This document shows positions 8,933-17,018 of a DNA stretch of 64,000 nt, piece after piece; the first letter of the stretch is position 1; the number at the start of each line of letters is the position of its first letter. Position numbers and translations under genes: made by a program. The notes beneath the pieces were generated by a model. It was not told the origin of the DNA and did no database searches. It worked only from the letters and a program-made list of their open reading frames with translations. This DNA comes from Kluyvera sp036759925 (GTDB taxonomy: Bacteria > Pseudomonadota > Gammaproteobacteria > Enterobacterales > Enterobacteriaceae). The DNA is taken from the NCBI RefSeq assembly GCF_036759925.1, contig NZ_JAPKIB010000004.1, positions 1 to 64,000 of the forward strand, in the 5' to 3' direction.

Positions 8933-9814
8933 TTATTTTTTTTGCCCGGTAATGCGACACCACTCTTCTTTCTCAACAACGGCGTCGAGGTCAAAGAGGT
9001 CGGCATAGGCTTCGCAGACGCTTTCCGCCTGGCTTGCCAGGATACCGGAAAGCCCCAGCAGGCCGCCTGTAACCGGCAGCACGCTGATTAACGGTGCCAG
9101 CTCGCGTAATGGGCCTGCCAGGATGTTAGCGACCACCACGTCGGCTTTCATGGCTTCTGGCTGGTCCTGCGGCAGATACAGCTCCAGACGTTCGGAAACG
9201 CCGTTGCGCTGAGCGTTGTCGCGGCTGGCCTGAATCGCCTGCGGATCGATATCGATCCCGATCGCTTTGGCGGCGCCCAGTTTCAGCGCGGCGATCGCGA
9301 GGATCCCGGAGCCACAGCCGAAGTCGATCACCGTCTTGCCGGTTAAATCCAGCCCGTCCAGCCACTGCAGGCACAGAGAGGTGGTTGGGTGCGTGCCGGT
9401 ACCGAAGGCCAGGCCTGGATCGAGCATCACGTTAACGGCGTTAACGTCCGGCACATCGCGCCAGCTTGGGCAGATCCACAGACGCTCGCCGAAACGCATC
9501 GGGTGGAAGTTATCCATCCACTCGCGCTCCCAGTCTTTATCCTCTAGCTGCTCAATCTTGTGGGCAAAACCTTCGCCCAGCAGCGGATGCTGCTCCAGGA
9601 TGGCAACCACTTCTTTCATGTCGGTTTCTGCGTCGAACAGGCCGATAACGTCGGTATCGCCCCACAGACGCGTTTCACCCGGCAGCGGCTCAAAGACCGG
9701 CGTGTCATGCGTATCCTGGAAGGTAATGGAGACCGAACCGGCTTCCATCAGCGCATCGCTAAGATCTTCGGCATTGGCGCCGGTTGTGTTCAGTTTCAGT
9801 TGGATCCACGGCAT
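8933..9814 (-). CDS. prmA: Ribosomal protein L11 methyltransferase
   Basis: A 293-residue SAM-dependent methyltransferase that trimethylates L11 at several amino groups. The N-terminal substrate-recognition domain spans about 1-100. The Rossmann core has motif I TVIDFGCGSGILAIAALKLGA and the later VVVANILAGPL motif with the NIL(A) signature. It follows panF by 11 bases and is probably co-transcribed with it, as in E. coli. Confidence 0.98.
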   Translation of the reverse strand: MPWIQLKLNTTGANAEDLSDALMEAGSVSITFQDTHDTPVFEPLPGETRLWGDTDVIGLFDAETDMKEVVAILEQHPLLGEGFAHKIEQLEDKDWEREWMDNFHPMRFGERLWICPSWRDVPDVNAVNVMLDPGLAFGTGTHPTTSLCLQWLDGLDLTGKTVIDFGCGSGILAIAALKLGAAKAIGIDIDPQAIQASRDNAQRNGVSERLELYLPQDQPEAMKADVVVANILAGPLRELAPLISVLPVTGGLLGLSGILASQAESVCEAYADLFDLDAVVEKEEWCRITGQKK

Positions 9815-9825
9815 GGCAAAACTCT

Positions 9826-11277
9826 TTATTTATCAGAAGAAATGACGGCAGCCTGTACGACGGGTTGACCAAAACGGTTCCCGACGACAAACGCCAGCAA
9901 ACTTAGCAGTAACGAGGGCACAATTGGATGGAAGCCCAGGTACTGAACGTTAAACGTGGCCAATACGGCGTACAGTACGCCGCCGACAATCATCGCGCTT
10001 AGCGCCCCGGCAGCGTTCGCACGCTCCCAGTACAGGCCGAGCACTAATGGCCACAGGAATACGGCTTCCAGCCCGCCAAAGGCGAGCAGGTTCAGCCAGA
10101 TAATCATCTCTGGCGGACGCCAGGCGGCAAGCATCATCAGAATACCGAGCACCAGCGTCGTCCAGGTGGAGATGCGCTTAATGCGGTGCTCATTACGAAT
10201 TTTAGTCGGGCTCGCGCTGAGCCACAGATCTTTAATGATGGTCGCCGACGCTTGCAGTAAGTGGGCGTTCACGTTCGACATAATAGCGGCCATCGGCGCG
10301 GCAAGGAACAGGCCAGCCGCCCATGGCGGTAATACCTGCACCATCAGCGTCGGGATCACCAGATCCGGCACGGTCAGGTGCGGCAGCACGGCACGGCCCA
10401 GCGCGCCTGCCAGATGCATCCCCAGCATCAGCACCGCCACAACGATAGTGCCGATGATAATCCCGCGATGCACCGCCTTACTGTCTTTATACGAGATACA
10501 GCGAACGGCGGTATGCGGCAGGCCAATCACCCCGAAGCAGACCAGCACCCAGAAGGAGGTCATAAAGGTCGGCGTCAGGATGTCATCTGCGCCGTGCGGC
10601 GAGACCAGCTGCGGGTTAATCTGCTCCAGCGTATCCACTGCGTTATGCAGCCCGCCTGCGGCATGCACCACGCCAACCAGCAGCACGATGGTGCCAATCA
10701 GCATCACCATGCCCTGCATCGTGTCATTAAGCACGCTGGCGCGGAAGCCGCCGAAGGCGGTGTACAGAGCAATGGTAATGCCGAAGATCAGCAGACCGTT
10801 CTCATACTTAATGCCCGCCGCCGTCTCCAGCAGGCGCGCACCGCCGATAAACTGCACCGCAATCGCTCCGACGAAAGCCACCAACAGACTGATACTGGCA
10901 ATCCATACCACCGCACGGTTTTGGTAGCGCGCCTGCAGCATGTCATTGAGGGTAATGGCGTTATAGCGTCGTGCCAGAATGGCGAACTTCTTACCGAGTA
11001 CCCCCAGCGACAGCCAGATTGTCGGCACCTGGATCAGCGCCAGCAGTACCCAGCCCAGCCCGTATTTATAGGCGGCACCCGGCCCACCGATAAAGGAACT
11101 GGCGCTGATGTAGGTCGTCGTCAACGTCATGGCCAGCACAAAGCCGCCCATCGAGCGGCTGCCGAGGAAGTATTCGCTGAGGAAGGAACCCGTGCTGCGC
11201 TTACGCATGGCATACAGCGACAGGCCGAACACCACGAACAGGTAAAGCACGAGAACGATGATAATCTCAGTTTGCAT
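9826..11277 (-). CDS. panF: Sodium/pantothenate symporter
   Basis: A 483-residue solute:sodium symporter (SSF family) that imports pantothenate with Na+. About 13 membrane helices can be seen, with the family motif region FGGFRASVLNDTMQG and the segment CFGVIGLPHTAVRCISYKDSKA. I chose the ATG at 11277, which gives the E. coli length and start (MQTEIIIV); an upstream in-frame start would add 11 residues that read into yhdT. It overlaps the end of yhdT by 11 bases, indicating coupled translation. Confidence 0.97.
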   Translation of the reverse strand: MQTEIIIVLVLYLFVVFGLSLYAMRKRSTGSFLSEYFLGSRSMGGFVLAMTLTTTYISASSFIGGPGAAYKYGLGWVLLALIQVPTIWLSLGVLGKKFAILARRYNAITLNDMLQARYQNRAVVWIASISLLVAFVGAIAVQFIGGARLLETAAGIKYENGLLIFGITIALYTAFGGFRASVLNDTMQGMVMLIGTIVLLVGVVHAAGGLHNAVDTLEQINPQLVSPHGADDILTPTFMTSFWVLVCFGVIGLPHTAVRCISYKDSKAVHRGIIIGTIVVAVLMLGMHLAGALGRAVLPHLTVPDLVIPTLMVQVLPPWAAGLFLAAPMAAIMSNVNAHLLQASATIIKDLWLSASPTKIRNEHRIKRISTWTTLVLGILMMLAAWRPPEMIIWLNLLAFGGLEAVFLWPLVLGLYWERANAAGALSAMIVGGVLYAVLATFNVQYLGFHPIVPSLLLSLLAFVVGNRFGQPVVQAAVISSDK

Positions 11278-11509
11278 CTTTATCCTCCAGCGGGATGTCG
11301 CGGAAGACAAAGCGGACCATCAGCCAGCACAGCAAAATAAAAACCAGCGGCATCAGCAGGCAGGCCATTTCAAACCAGTGCGGCAGGCCGGAGATACCCT
11401 GCGTGGAGTCAGGTAAGTAAGCACACGCTAACCACGCAGCAAGATAGAGAAGGGTTAGCCACAGCGCCCAGCGCGCCTCTTTATGGGCCTGAACAAAACG
11501 CTTGTCCAT
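11267..11509 (-). CDS. yhdT: DUF997 small membrane protein YhdT
   Basis: An 80-residue protein with two hydrophobic helices (about 16-36 and 47-67) and an acidic tail ending DIPLEDKDAN. Its function is not known. The start MDKRFVQAHKEARWAL matches E. coli YhdT; an upstream start would add 16 residues not found in the family. It always accompanies panF and overlaps it by 11 bases, which suggests a role linked to the symporter (inference). Confidence 0.93.
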   Translation of the reverse strand: MDKRFVQAHKEARWALWLTLLYLAAWLACAYLPDSTQGISGLPHWFEMACLLMPLVFILLCWLMVRFVFRDIPLEDKDAN

Positions 11510-11575
11510 TTTTTGTCCCTTGTGGATGAAGAAAGCGGGGATTGTACCGCAAGGCAAAGATGAGGGGAGAGAAAA

Positions 11576-11606
11576 AGAAAAAAGGCCGGAAAATCCGGCC
11601 TTTTGC
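11576..11606 (-). terminator. accBC terminator
   Basis: AAGGCCGGA and TCCGGCCTT form a nine-base stem with a short loop. On the minus strand a long T-rich run (TTTTTTCTTTTTC) follows. It lies between accC and yhdT and separates the two transcription units. Confidence 0.9.
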
Positions 11607-11619
11607 TGCGATAACAGGA

Positions 11620-12969
11620 TTATTTTTCCTGTAATCCGAGTTTTTTCTCCAGATAGTGGATGTTGGTACCACCATGCTGGAAGTTCTCGTCGGCCATGAT
11701 ACGCATCTGCAGATCAACGTTGGTTTTGATACCGTCGATGATCAGTTCCTGCAGCGCATTCTTCATGCGAGCAATTGCCACGTCACGGGTCTCACCGTAG
11801 CAGATGAGTTTGCCGATCATTGAGTCATAGTACGGTGGTACGGTGTAGCCAGCGTAGATATGAGATTCCCAACGAACGCCAAAGCCGCCCGGCGCGTGGA
11901 AGCGGGTAATTTTACCCGGGCTTGGCAGGAAGGTGTCTGGGTCTTCGGCGTTGATACGGCATTCTACCGCATGGCCACGGACATGGACTTCTTCTTGCTT
12001 GATGGACAGCGGCTGACCGGCAGCGATACGCAGCTGCTCTTTGATAAGGTCAACGCCGGTGATCATCTCGGTAACCGGGTGCTCTACCTGGATACGGGTG
12101 TTCATTTCAATGAAGTAGAACTCGCCGTTTTCGAACAGGAACTCGAAAGTACCCGCGCCACGGTAGCCGATATCCACGCACGCTTTCGCGCAGCGTTCGC
12201 CGATGTAGCGACGCAGTTCCGGGGTAATGCCCGGTGCTGGTGCTTCTTCGACAACTTTCTGGTGACGACGCTGCATGGAGCAGTCACGTTCAGCCAGATA
12301 GATAGCGTTGCCCTGACCGTCAGCCAGTACCTGAATCTCGACGTGGCGAGGATTTTCCAGGTATTTTTCCATGTAAACCATGTCGTTGCTGAAAGCTGCT
12401 TTGGCTTCCGCTTTGGTCATGGCAATGGACTGCGCCAGGTCTGCGTCACTGCGCACTACGCGCATGCCGCGACCGCCGCCGCCGCCAGAGGCTTTGATGA
12501 TAACCGGGTAGCCGATGCGTTTAGCATGCGCGCGGTTAACATCCATATCTTCGCCCAGCGGGCCGTCAGAGCCCGGCACGGTTGGTACGCCCGCTTTCTT
12601 CATGGCGGTGATCGCGGACACTTTGTCGCCCATCAGGCGGATAGTGTCGGCTTTCGGGCCGATGAAGATAAAGCCGGAACGTTCAACCTGCTCGGCAAAG
12701 TTGGCGTTCTCGGAGAGGAAGCCATAGCCTGGGTGAATCGCAACAGCCCCGGTGATCTCAGCAGCGCTGATAATAGCCGGGATGTTCAGATAGCTTTTTA
12801 CGGACTGAGCCGGGCCAATACAGACCGTTTCATCCGCCAGCAGTACGTGTTTTAAATCGCGGTCCGCAGTGGAGTGCACAGCGACGGTCTTGATGCCCAG
12901 TTCTTTACAGGCACGAAGAATACGCAGTGCAATCTCGCCGCGGTTGGCGATGACAATTTTATCCAGCAT
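11620..12969 (-). CDS. accC: Acetyl-CoA carboxylase biotin carboxylase subunit
   Basis: A 449-residue ATP-grasp enzyme that carboxylates the biotin of AccB using bicarbonate and ATP, the first half of malonyl-CoA synthesis. Visible motifs are MLDKIVIANRGEIALRI, the glycine-rich ATP loop KASGGGGGRGMR, the MQRRHQKVVEEAPAP segment and the catalytic FIEMNTRIQVEHPVTE. The ATG at 12969 gives exactly the E. coli length; an upstream start would add 15 residues that read into the intergenic gap. It follows accB by 10 bases in the accBC operon. Confidence 0.99.
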   Translation of the reverse strand: MLDKIVIANRGEIALRILRACKELGIKTVAVHSTADRDLKHVLLADETVCIGPAQSVKSYLNIPAIISAAEITGAVAIHPGYGFLSENANFAEQVERSGFIFIGPKADTIRLMGDKVSAITAMKKAGVPTVPGSDGPLGEDMDVNRAHAKRIGYPVIIKASGGGGGRGMRVVRSDADLAQSIAMTKAEAKAAFSNDMVYMEKYLENPRHVEIQVLADGQGNAIYLAERDCSMQRRHQKVVEEAPAPGITPELRRYIGERCAKACVDIGYRGAGTFEFLFENGEFYFIEMNTRIQVEHPVTEMITGVDLIKEQLRIAAGQPLSIKQEEVHVRGHAVECRINAEDPDTFLPSPGKITRFHAPGGFGVRWESHIYAGYTVPPYYDSMIGKLICYGETRDVAIARMKNALQELIIDGIKTNVDLQMRIMADENFQHGGTNIHYLEKKLGLQEK

Positions 12970-12979
12970 CTTCGCCTCG

Positions 12980-13441
12980 TTACTCGATGACGACCAGAGG
13001 CTCGTCAAATTCAACTGGCTGACCGCTTTCTACCAGGATTGCTTTCACAGTCCCTGCTTTGTCAGCTTCGATCTGGTTCATCATTTTCATCGCTTCAACG
13101 ATGCACAGGGTGTCGCCCACGTTAACTTTCTGACCAACTTCCACGAATGCTTTAGCATCCGGGCCTGGAGTGCGATAGAAAGTACCAACCATCGGGGAAC
13201 GTACGATGTGACCACTGATTTCAGCTTTAGCCGGAGCTTCAGCTGCAGCTGGTGCAGCTGCTGCAACAGGTGCTTGCGCTTGCATGACAGGTGCTGCGTA
13301 GGCCTGCTGCATCACTGGAATACCGGTGTTTGGAGCTGAGCGGCTGATGCGCACTGACTCTTCACCTTCAGAAATTTCCAGTTCGTTGATGCCAGACTCT
13401 TCGACCAGCTCGATCAGTTTTTTAATCTTACGAATATCCAT
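12980..13441 (-). CDS. accB: Biotin carboxyl carrier protein of acetyl-CoA carboxylase
   Basis: A 153-residue carrier protein. An N-terminal segment is followed by an Ala/Pro-rich flexible linker (about 44-73) and the biotinyl domain with VEAMKMMNQI, in which Lys119 is the biotinylated residue. It is three residues shorter than the E. coli protein, all within the linker. In E. coli the N-terminus of AccB represses accBC transcription; the N-terminal sequence here is conserved enough to allow that. It lies between aroQ and accC. Confidence 0.98.
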   Translation of the reverse strand: MDIRKIKKLIELVEESGINELEISEGEESVRISRSAPNTGIPVMQQAYAAPVMQAQAPVAAAAPAAAEAPAKAEISGHIVRSPMVGTFYRTPGPDAKAFVEVGQKVNVGDTLCIVEAMKMMNQIEADKAGTVKAILVESGQPVEFDEPLVVIE

Positions 13442-13463
13442 GAGTGGGTTCCGTACTCTTTGT

Positions 13464-13916
13464 TTAGTTTGATTGTGACAGGCGTTTTACCGCCGTCTGT
13501 AAAGCGTATGAATAGCCGTCAGCGCCGAGTCCGCAGATAACGCCAGAAGCGATATCAGACAGATACGAATGATGGCGGAATGGTTCGCGCGCATGAACGT
13601 TGCTCAGGTGGATCTCGATAAACGGGATGCTCACCGCCAGCAACGCATCGCGAAGGGCAACGCTCGTGTGCGTGAACGCGGCCGGATTAATCAGGATATA
13701 GTCAATATTGTCTTTAGCCTGATGAATACGGTCGATGAGGACGTACTCGGCGTTGGACTGCAGGCTGTCGAGCGTGACGTTCAGGGTTTCAGCTTCCGCG
13801 GTTAAGCGGCTTACGATCTGGGAAAGCGTCAGCGTGCCGTACTTCTCTGGCTCACGGGTGCCTAACATATTCAGGTTCGGACCGTTCAAAAGCAAAATGC
13901 GAAACTTGTCAGTCAT
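13464..13916 (-). CDS. aroQ: Type II 3-dehydroquinate dehydratase
   Basis: A 150-residue small dodecameric enzyme that converts 3-dehydroquinate to 3-dehydroshikimate. The start ILLLNGPNLNMLGTREPEKYG carries the catalytic Arg and Tyr, and EIHLSNVHAREPFRHHS carries the catalytic His. K-12 uses only the unrelated type I enzyme (AroD) for this step, while many other enterobacteria carry aroQ directly upstream of accB, as here, 22 bases apart. It is probably the first gene of an aroQ-accB-accC unit. Confidence 0.96.
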   Translation of the reverse strand: MTDKFRILLLNGPNLNMLGTREPEKYGTLTLSQIVSRLTAEAETLNVTLDSLQSNAEYVLIDRIHQAKDNIDYILINPAAFTHTSVALRDALLAVSIPFIEIHLSNVHAREPFRHHSYLSDIASGVICGLGADGYSYALQTAVKRLSQSN

Positions 13917-14150
13917 TGTGCTGCTATCTCCTGCAATTCTCGGGTAAAAAACAAAATATACCTTCGATGCGCGATTGTCACCTTTTCAGGGGGGTAAAAA
14001 CCCTGTCAGGAAAACCAAGGTCGCACATTATAACTATTTCGTAGCATTTGGCAGCTAAATACTGGTCTTATCAGGGAAGATTATCAACTGCTATCGTGTA
14101 AAGAACGTCTGACTATAAGAGAATTGCGGTAAACCGCACATATCACGAAA
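13917..14150 (-). promoter_or_regulatory. Upstream region of aroQ-accBC
   Basis: This 234-base gap before aroQ has no gene and is A+T-rich near 13950-14130. It should hold the promoter for aroQ-accBC and, by analogy with E. coli accBC, a growth-rate-controlled and AccB-responsive site. I cannot place the hexamers with confidence. Confidence 0.4.
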
Positions 14151-14750
14151 CTAGCGCCACCACTGGCGAAACTTCTTATAACGGCAGGCTAAAAGCACGA
14201 TCGCGATGGCCGCGTAGATAACCGGTTGTGGTGAGATAATCTTTACCGACCAGAGGAAATGTATCGGCGCGAGGATCGCCACAAGATAGACGAAGTTATG
14301 CAAAAGCTGCCAGCGTCGGCCTAATTTTCGCTGCATCGCTTGGGTAGATGTCACCGTCAGGGCCAATAAAATCAGCCAGCAGGCAAATCCCAGCAGAAGA
14401 TAGGGGCGAGTAACAATTTCCTGACCTAATAGCGACAGATTGTGAATACCCAGTTCCAGAACGCTGTAGCTGGTGAGGTGGATTGTTGCCCAGGCAAAGC
14501 ACCATAATCCCAGCAGGCGGCGGGTGCGAATCAGCAACGGTTGTTTAGCGTAGCGCGCCAGCGGGGCGACCAACAAGGTCGCCAGCAGCAATTTCAGAGT
14601 CATCCTACCGGTAAAATGTTGAATGTCCTTTACCGGGTCGGCGCTTAGCTGTCCCTGAGAGACGGCCCAGAACAGCCAGACAAACGGTAAAAATGCCGCA
14701 AGATGCAGGAAAACCTTCAGCCAGGTGACTTGTGTCGCCGTTAAACGCAT
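14151..14750 (-). CDS. msrQ: Heme-binding membrane subunit MsrQ of the periplasmic methionine sulfoxide reductase
   Basis: A 199-residue inner-membrane b-type cytochrome that passes electrons from the quinone/flavin pool to MsrP. Six hydrophobic helices are visible, with His residues in FLHLAAFLP, WATIHLTSY, LLHNFVYL and PIHFLW as likely heme ligands, in the ferric reductase-like fold. It overlaps the msrP stop codon by one base (TAATG), so translation is coupled. K-12 carries msrPQ at another locus. Confidence 0.96.
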   Translation of the reverse strand: MRLTATQVTWLKVFLHLAAFLPFVWLFWAVSQGQLSADPVKDIQHFTGRMTLKLLLATLLVAPLARYAKQPLLIRTRRLLGLWCFAWATIHLTSYSVLELGIHNLSLLGQEIVTRPYLLLGFACWLILLALTVTSTQAMQRKLGRRWQLLHNFVYLVAILAPIHFLWSVKIISPQPVIYAAIAIVLLACRYKKFRQWWR

Positions 14751-15748
14751 TAAAAATTCTCCCGTAAATTCATCCCACGATAGAGCGAAGCCACCTCATC
14801 GGCATAGCCGTTAAACAGTAGCGTCGGTTGACGCTGCACGTCGAGAATGCCGCCGGAACCGATAAAACGCTCTGTTGCCTGTGACCAGCGAGGGTGATCA
14901 ACGTGCGGGTTCACGTTGGCAAAGAAGCCGTATTCGTCCGGTGCTGCGAGATTCCAGGTGGAATCTGGGCGTTCGCGGGTCAGCATAATGCTGACAATCG
15001 ACTTAATTCCCTTAAAGCCGTACTTCCACGGCACGGTCAGACGAATCGGCGCACCGTTTTGCGGCGGCAGCGCTTTGCCATAAACGCCGACGGTCAAAAG
15101 CGTCAGCGGGTTCATGGCTTCATCCAGACGCAATCCTTCTATATAAGGATAGGCAAGGCCGCCGCCGATAAATCGGTCCTTCTGTCCAGGCATGTTTTCT
15201 GGGGAGTAGAGCGTTTTAAAGGCCACGTACTTCGCGTTGCTGGTGGGTTCGACGGCGGCGAGCAGCTTATGCAGCGGGAAACCAATCCACGGTACCACCA
15301 TTGACCAGGCTTCCACGCAGCGCATGCGGTAGATACGTTGTTCCAGCGGGAAGCGTTTGGTTAAATCGTCATGATCGAGCGTCAGCGGTTTTGCCACCTC
15401 GCCGCCAATGGTTAGCTTCCACGGATTTACGGGCAGGCTTCCGGCGTTCGCGGCAGGGTCGGCTTTATCGAGGCCGAACTCATAGAAGTTGTTGTAGCCG
15501 GTGACTTTATTTTCTGGCGTCAGCGTCAGTTTATTCTGCCATTCGTCGGGCTTGCTGAAGGTCAATGGCTGCCCGGAAGGCGCCGGTGGGCGATCGTTTC
15601 CTTTAAACCAGTCCGTCAGGCTAGAGGCGTGCAGTGGAAGTGAGGCAGCAGCGGTGCTGATACCAAGCATCTTCAGCACCTGGCGGCGCTGGAGCATAAA
15701 AACAGACTCGGCGGTGACGTCTGCTTCAGTTAATTTACGGGCTTTCAT
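14750..15748 (-). CDS. msrP: Periplasmic protein-methionine-sulfoxide reductase catalytic subunit MsrP
   Basis: A 332-residue molybdopterin enzyme that repairs oxidised methionines in periplasmic proteins. The N-terminus carries a Tat signal with twin arginines at residues 21-22 (RRQVLKMLG). The molybdenum-ligating cysteine is Cys144 in YRMRCVEAWSM, and PWKYGFKGIKSIV is the conserved cofactor region. The ATG at 15748 has a good ribosome binding site (GGAGGAAG) and gives the family start; an upstream start adds ten residues without support. It forms an operon with msrQ. Confidence 0.97.
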   Translation of the reverse strand: MKARKLTEADVTAESVFMLQRRQVLKMLGISTAAASLPLHASSLTDWFKGNDRPPAPSGQPLTFSKPDEWQNKLTLTPENKVTGYNNFYEFGLDKADPAANAGSLPVNPWKLTIGGEVAKPLTLDHDDLTKRFPLEQRIYRMRCVEAWSMVVPWIGFPLHKLLAAVEPTSNAKYVAFKTLYSPENMPGQKDRFIGGGLAYPYIEGLRLDEAMNPLTLLTVGVYGKALPPQNGAPIRLTVPWKYGFKGIKSIVSIMLTRERPDSTWNLAAPDEYGFFANVNPHVDHPRWSQATERFIGSGGILDVQRQPTLLFNGYADEVASLYRGMNLRENF

Positions 15749-15824
15749 GACTTCCTCCGGCAGGCTTTTGCTAAGCATGGCGGAGGAGTCAAATTAACGC
15801 GAGCGCGCCTTGAAAAATAAGTGC

Positions 15825-16799
15825 TTAGTCAATTTTGACCAGGGTGCGGCCCTGGATCTGATTGCAGATGATTTTATCCGCAAATTCAGGTGCTTGAGCA
15901 AGGCTAATCTCTGTTGCACTCTGCGCGAAGAAGGATTCAGGCAAATCGGTAACCAGACGTTTCCAGGCTTCGGCGCGACGTGCTGCCGGGGTCATCACCG
16001 AATCCACCCCCTGCAGGCGTACATTACGCAGGATGAACGGCATCACGGTGGTTGGCAGCGCAAAACCGCCGGCCAGGCCGCAGGCCGCCACGCAACCGCC
16101 GTAGTTCATCTGCGCCAGCACTTTGGCCAGCACTTTCTCGCCCACGGTATCGACCGCACCAGCCCAGATCTGTTTTTCCAGCGGACGGGTTTCTGCGAAC
16201 TCATCGCGACCCAGAATACGGTTTGCCCCCAGCGCGCGAAGGTAGCTATGGGTGCTTTCGCGACCGGACACCGCCGCCACCTGATAACCCAGCTTATGCA
16301 GCAAGGCGATAGCGGTACTGCCCACGCCGCCGCTAGCGCCGGTCACCACGATTTCACCGTCTTCAGGACGTACGCCTGCATCTTCCAGCGCCATTACACA
16401 CAGCATCGCGGTGAAGCCTGCGGTGCCGATGATCATAGCTTTACGACCATCAAGGCCTGCCGGCAGCGGAACCAGCCAGTCGCCGTTGACGCGTGCGCGC
16501 TCGGACAGACCGCCCCAATGATTTTCGCCCACGCCCCAGCCGGTCAGCAGCACCTGCTGGCCTGGGGTAAAGCGCGCGTCATCGCTGGTATGAACTGTAC
16601 CGGCGAAGTCGATGCCCGGCACCATTGGGAAGTTACGGATGATTTTCCCTTTCCCGGTGATGGCGAGCGCGTCTTTATAGTTCAGGCTGGACCACTGGAT
16701 ATCGACGGTAACGTTACCCTGCGGCAGCAGGCTGTCGTCGACGGCCTTCACTGCGGCGATAGTTTTGCCATCCTGCTGTTCTAAGATGAGTGCCTGCAT
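15825..16799 (-). CDS. acuI: Acrylyl-CoA reductase (NADPH), YhdH family
   Basis: A 324-residue zinc-independent medium-chain dehydrogenase that reduces acryloyl-CoA to propionyl-CoA, removing a toxic electrophile. The nucleotide-binding motif is VTGASGGVGSTAIALLHKLG at about 150-170, and NYKDALAITGKGKI and VPGIDFAG are family motifs. The length is the same as E. coli YhdH/AcuI. It is divergent from csrD and has its own transcription unit. Confidence 0.96.
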   Translation of the reverse strand: MQALILEQQDGKTIAAVKAVDDSLLPQGNVTVDIQWSSLNYKDALAITGKGKIIRNFPMVPGIDFAGTVHTSDDARFTPGQQVLLTGWGVGENHWGGLSERARVNGDWLVPLPAGLDGRKAMIIGTAGFTAMLCVMALEDAGVRPEDGEIVVTGASGGVGSTAIALLHKLGYQVAAVSGRESTHSYLRALGANRILGRDEFAETRPLEKQIWAGAVDTVGEKVLAKVLAQMNYGGCVAACGLAGGFALPTTVMPFILRNVRLQGVDSVMTPAARRAEAWKRLVTDLPESFFAQSATEISLAQAPEFADKIICNQIQGRTLVKID

Positions 16800-17018
16800 A
16801 ACCCTTCCTTACATGGACTGATAGTGAAAAAAGTTACCGGGGACTATACTCGTTTATCATTATTTGTTGGCGATTTGGCGCAATAAATTGCCAGATCCTC
16901 CAGGTTTGGTAGTATGCCGCCCTGGTTTGATATGTTAGTGCTTACTTCTAATAGTAATGCACGGACGCAGGCGCCCGACACTTATCGGGGACGATTAACC
17001 AACGGAGTTAACACAGGG

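Noticed and set aside
11860..12855. A 331-codon open frame on the plus strand opposite accC
   Set aside because: Its composition is that of a mirror frame (Phe/Arg/Ala/His-rich) and it lies wholly inside the accC coding sequence, which is full length and highly conserved.
15810..16784. A 324-codon open frame on the plus strand opposite acuI
   Set aside because: It mirrors acuI almost end to end. The protein has no recognisable fold, and the acuI reading matches its family throughout.
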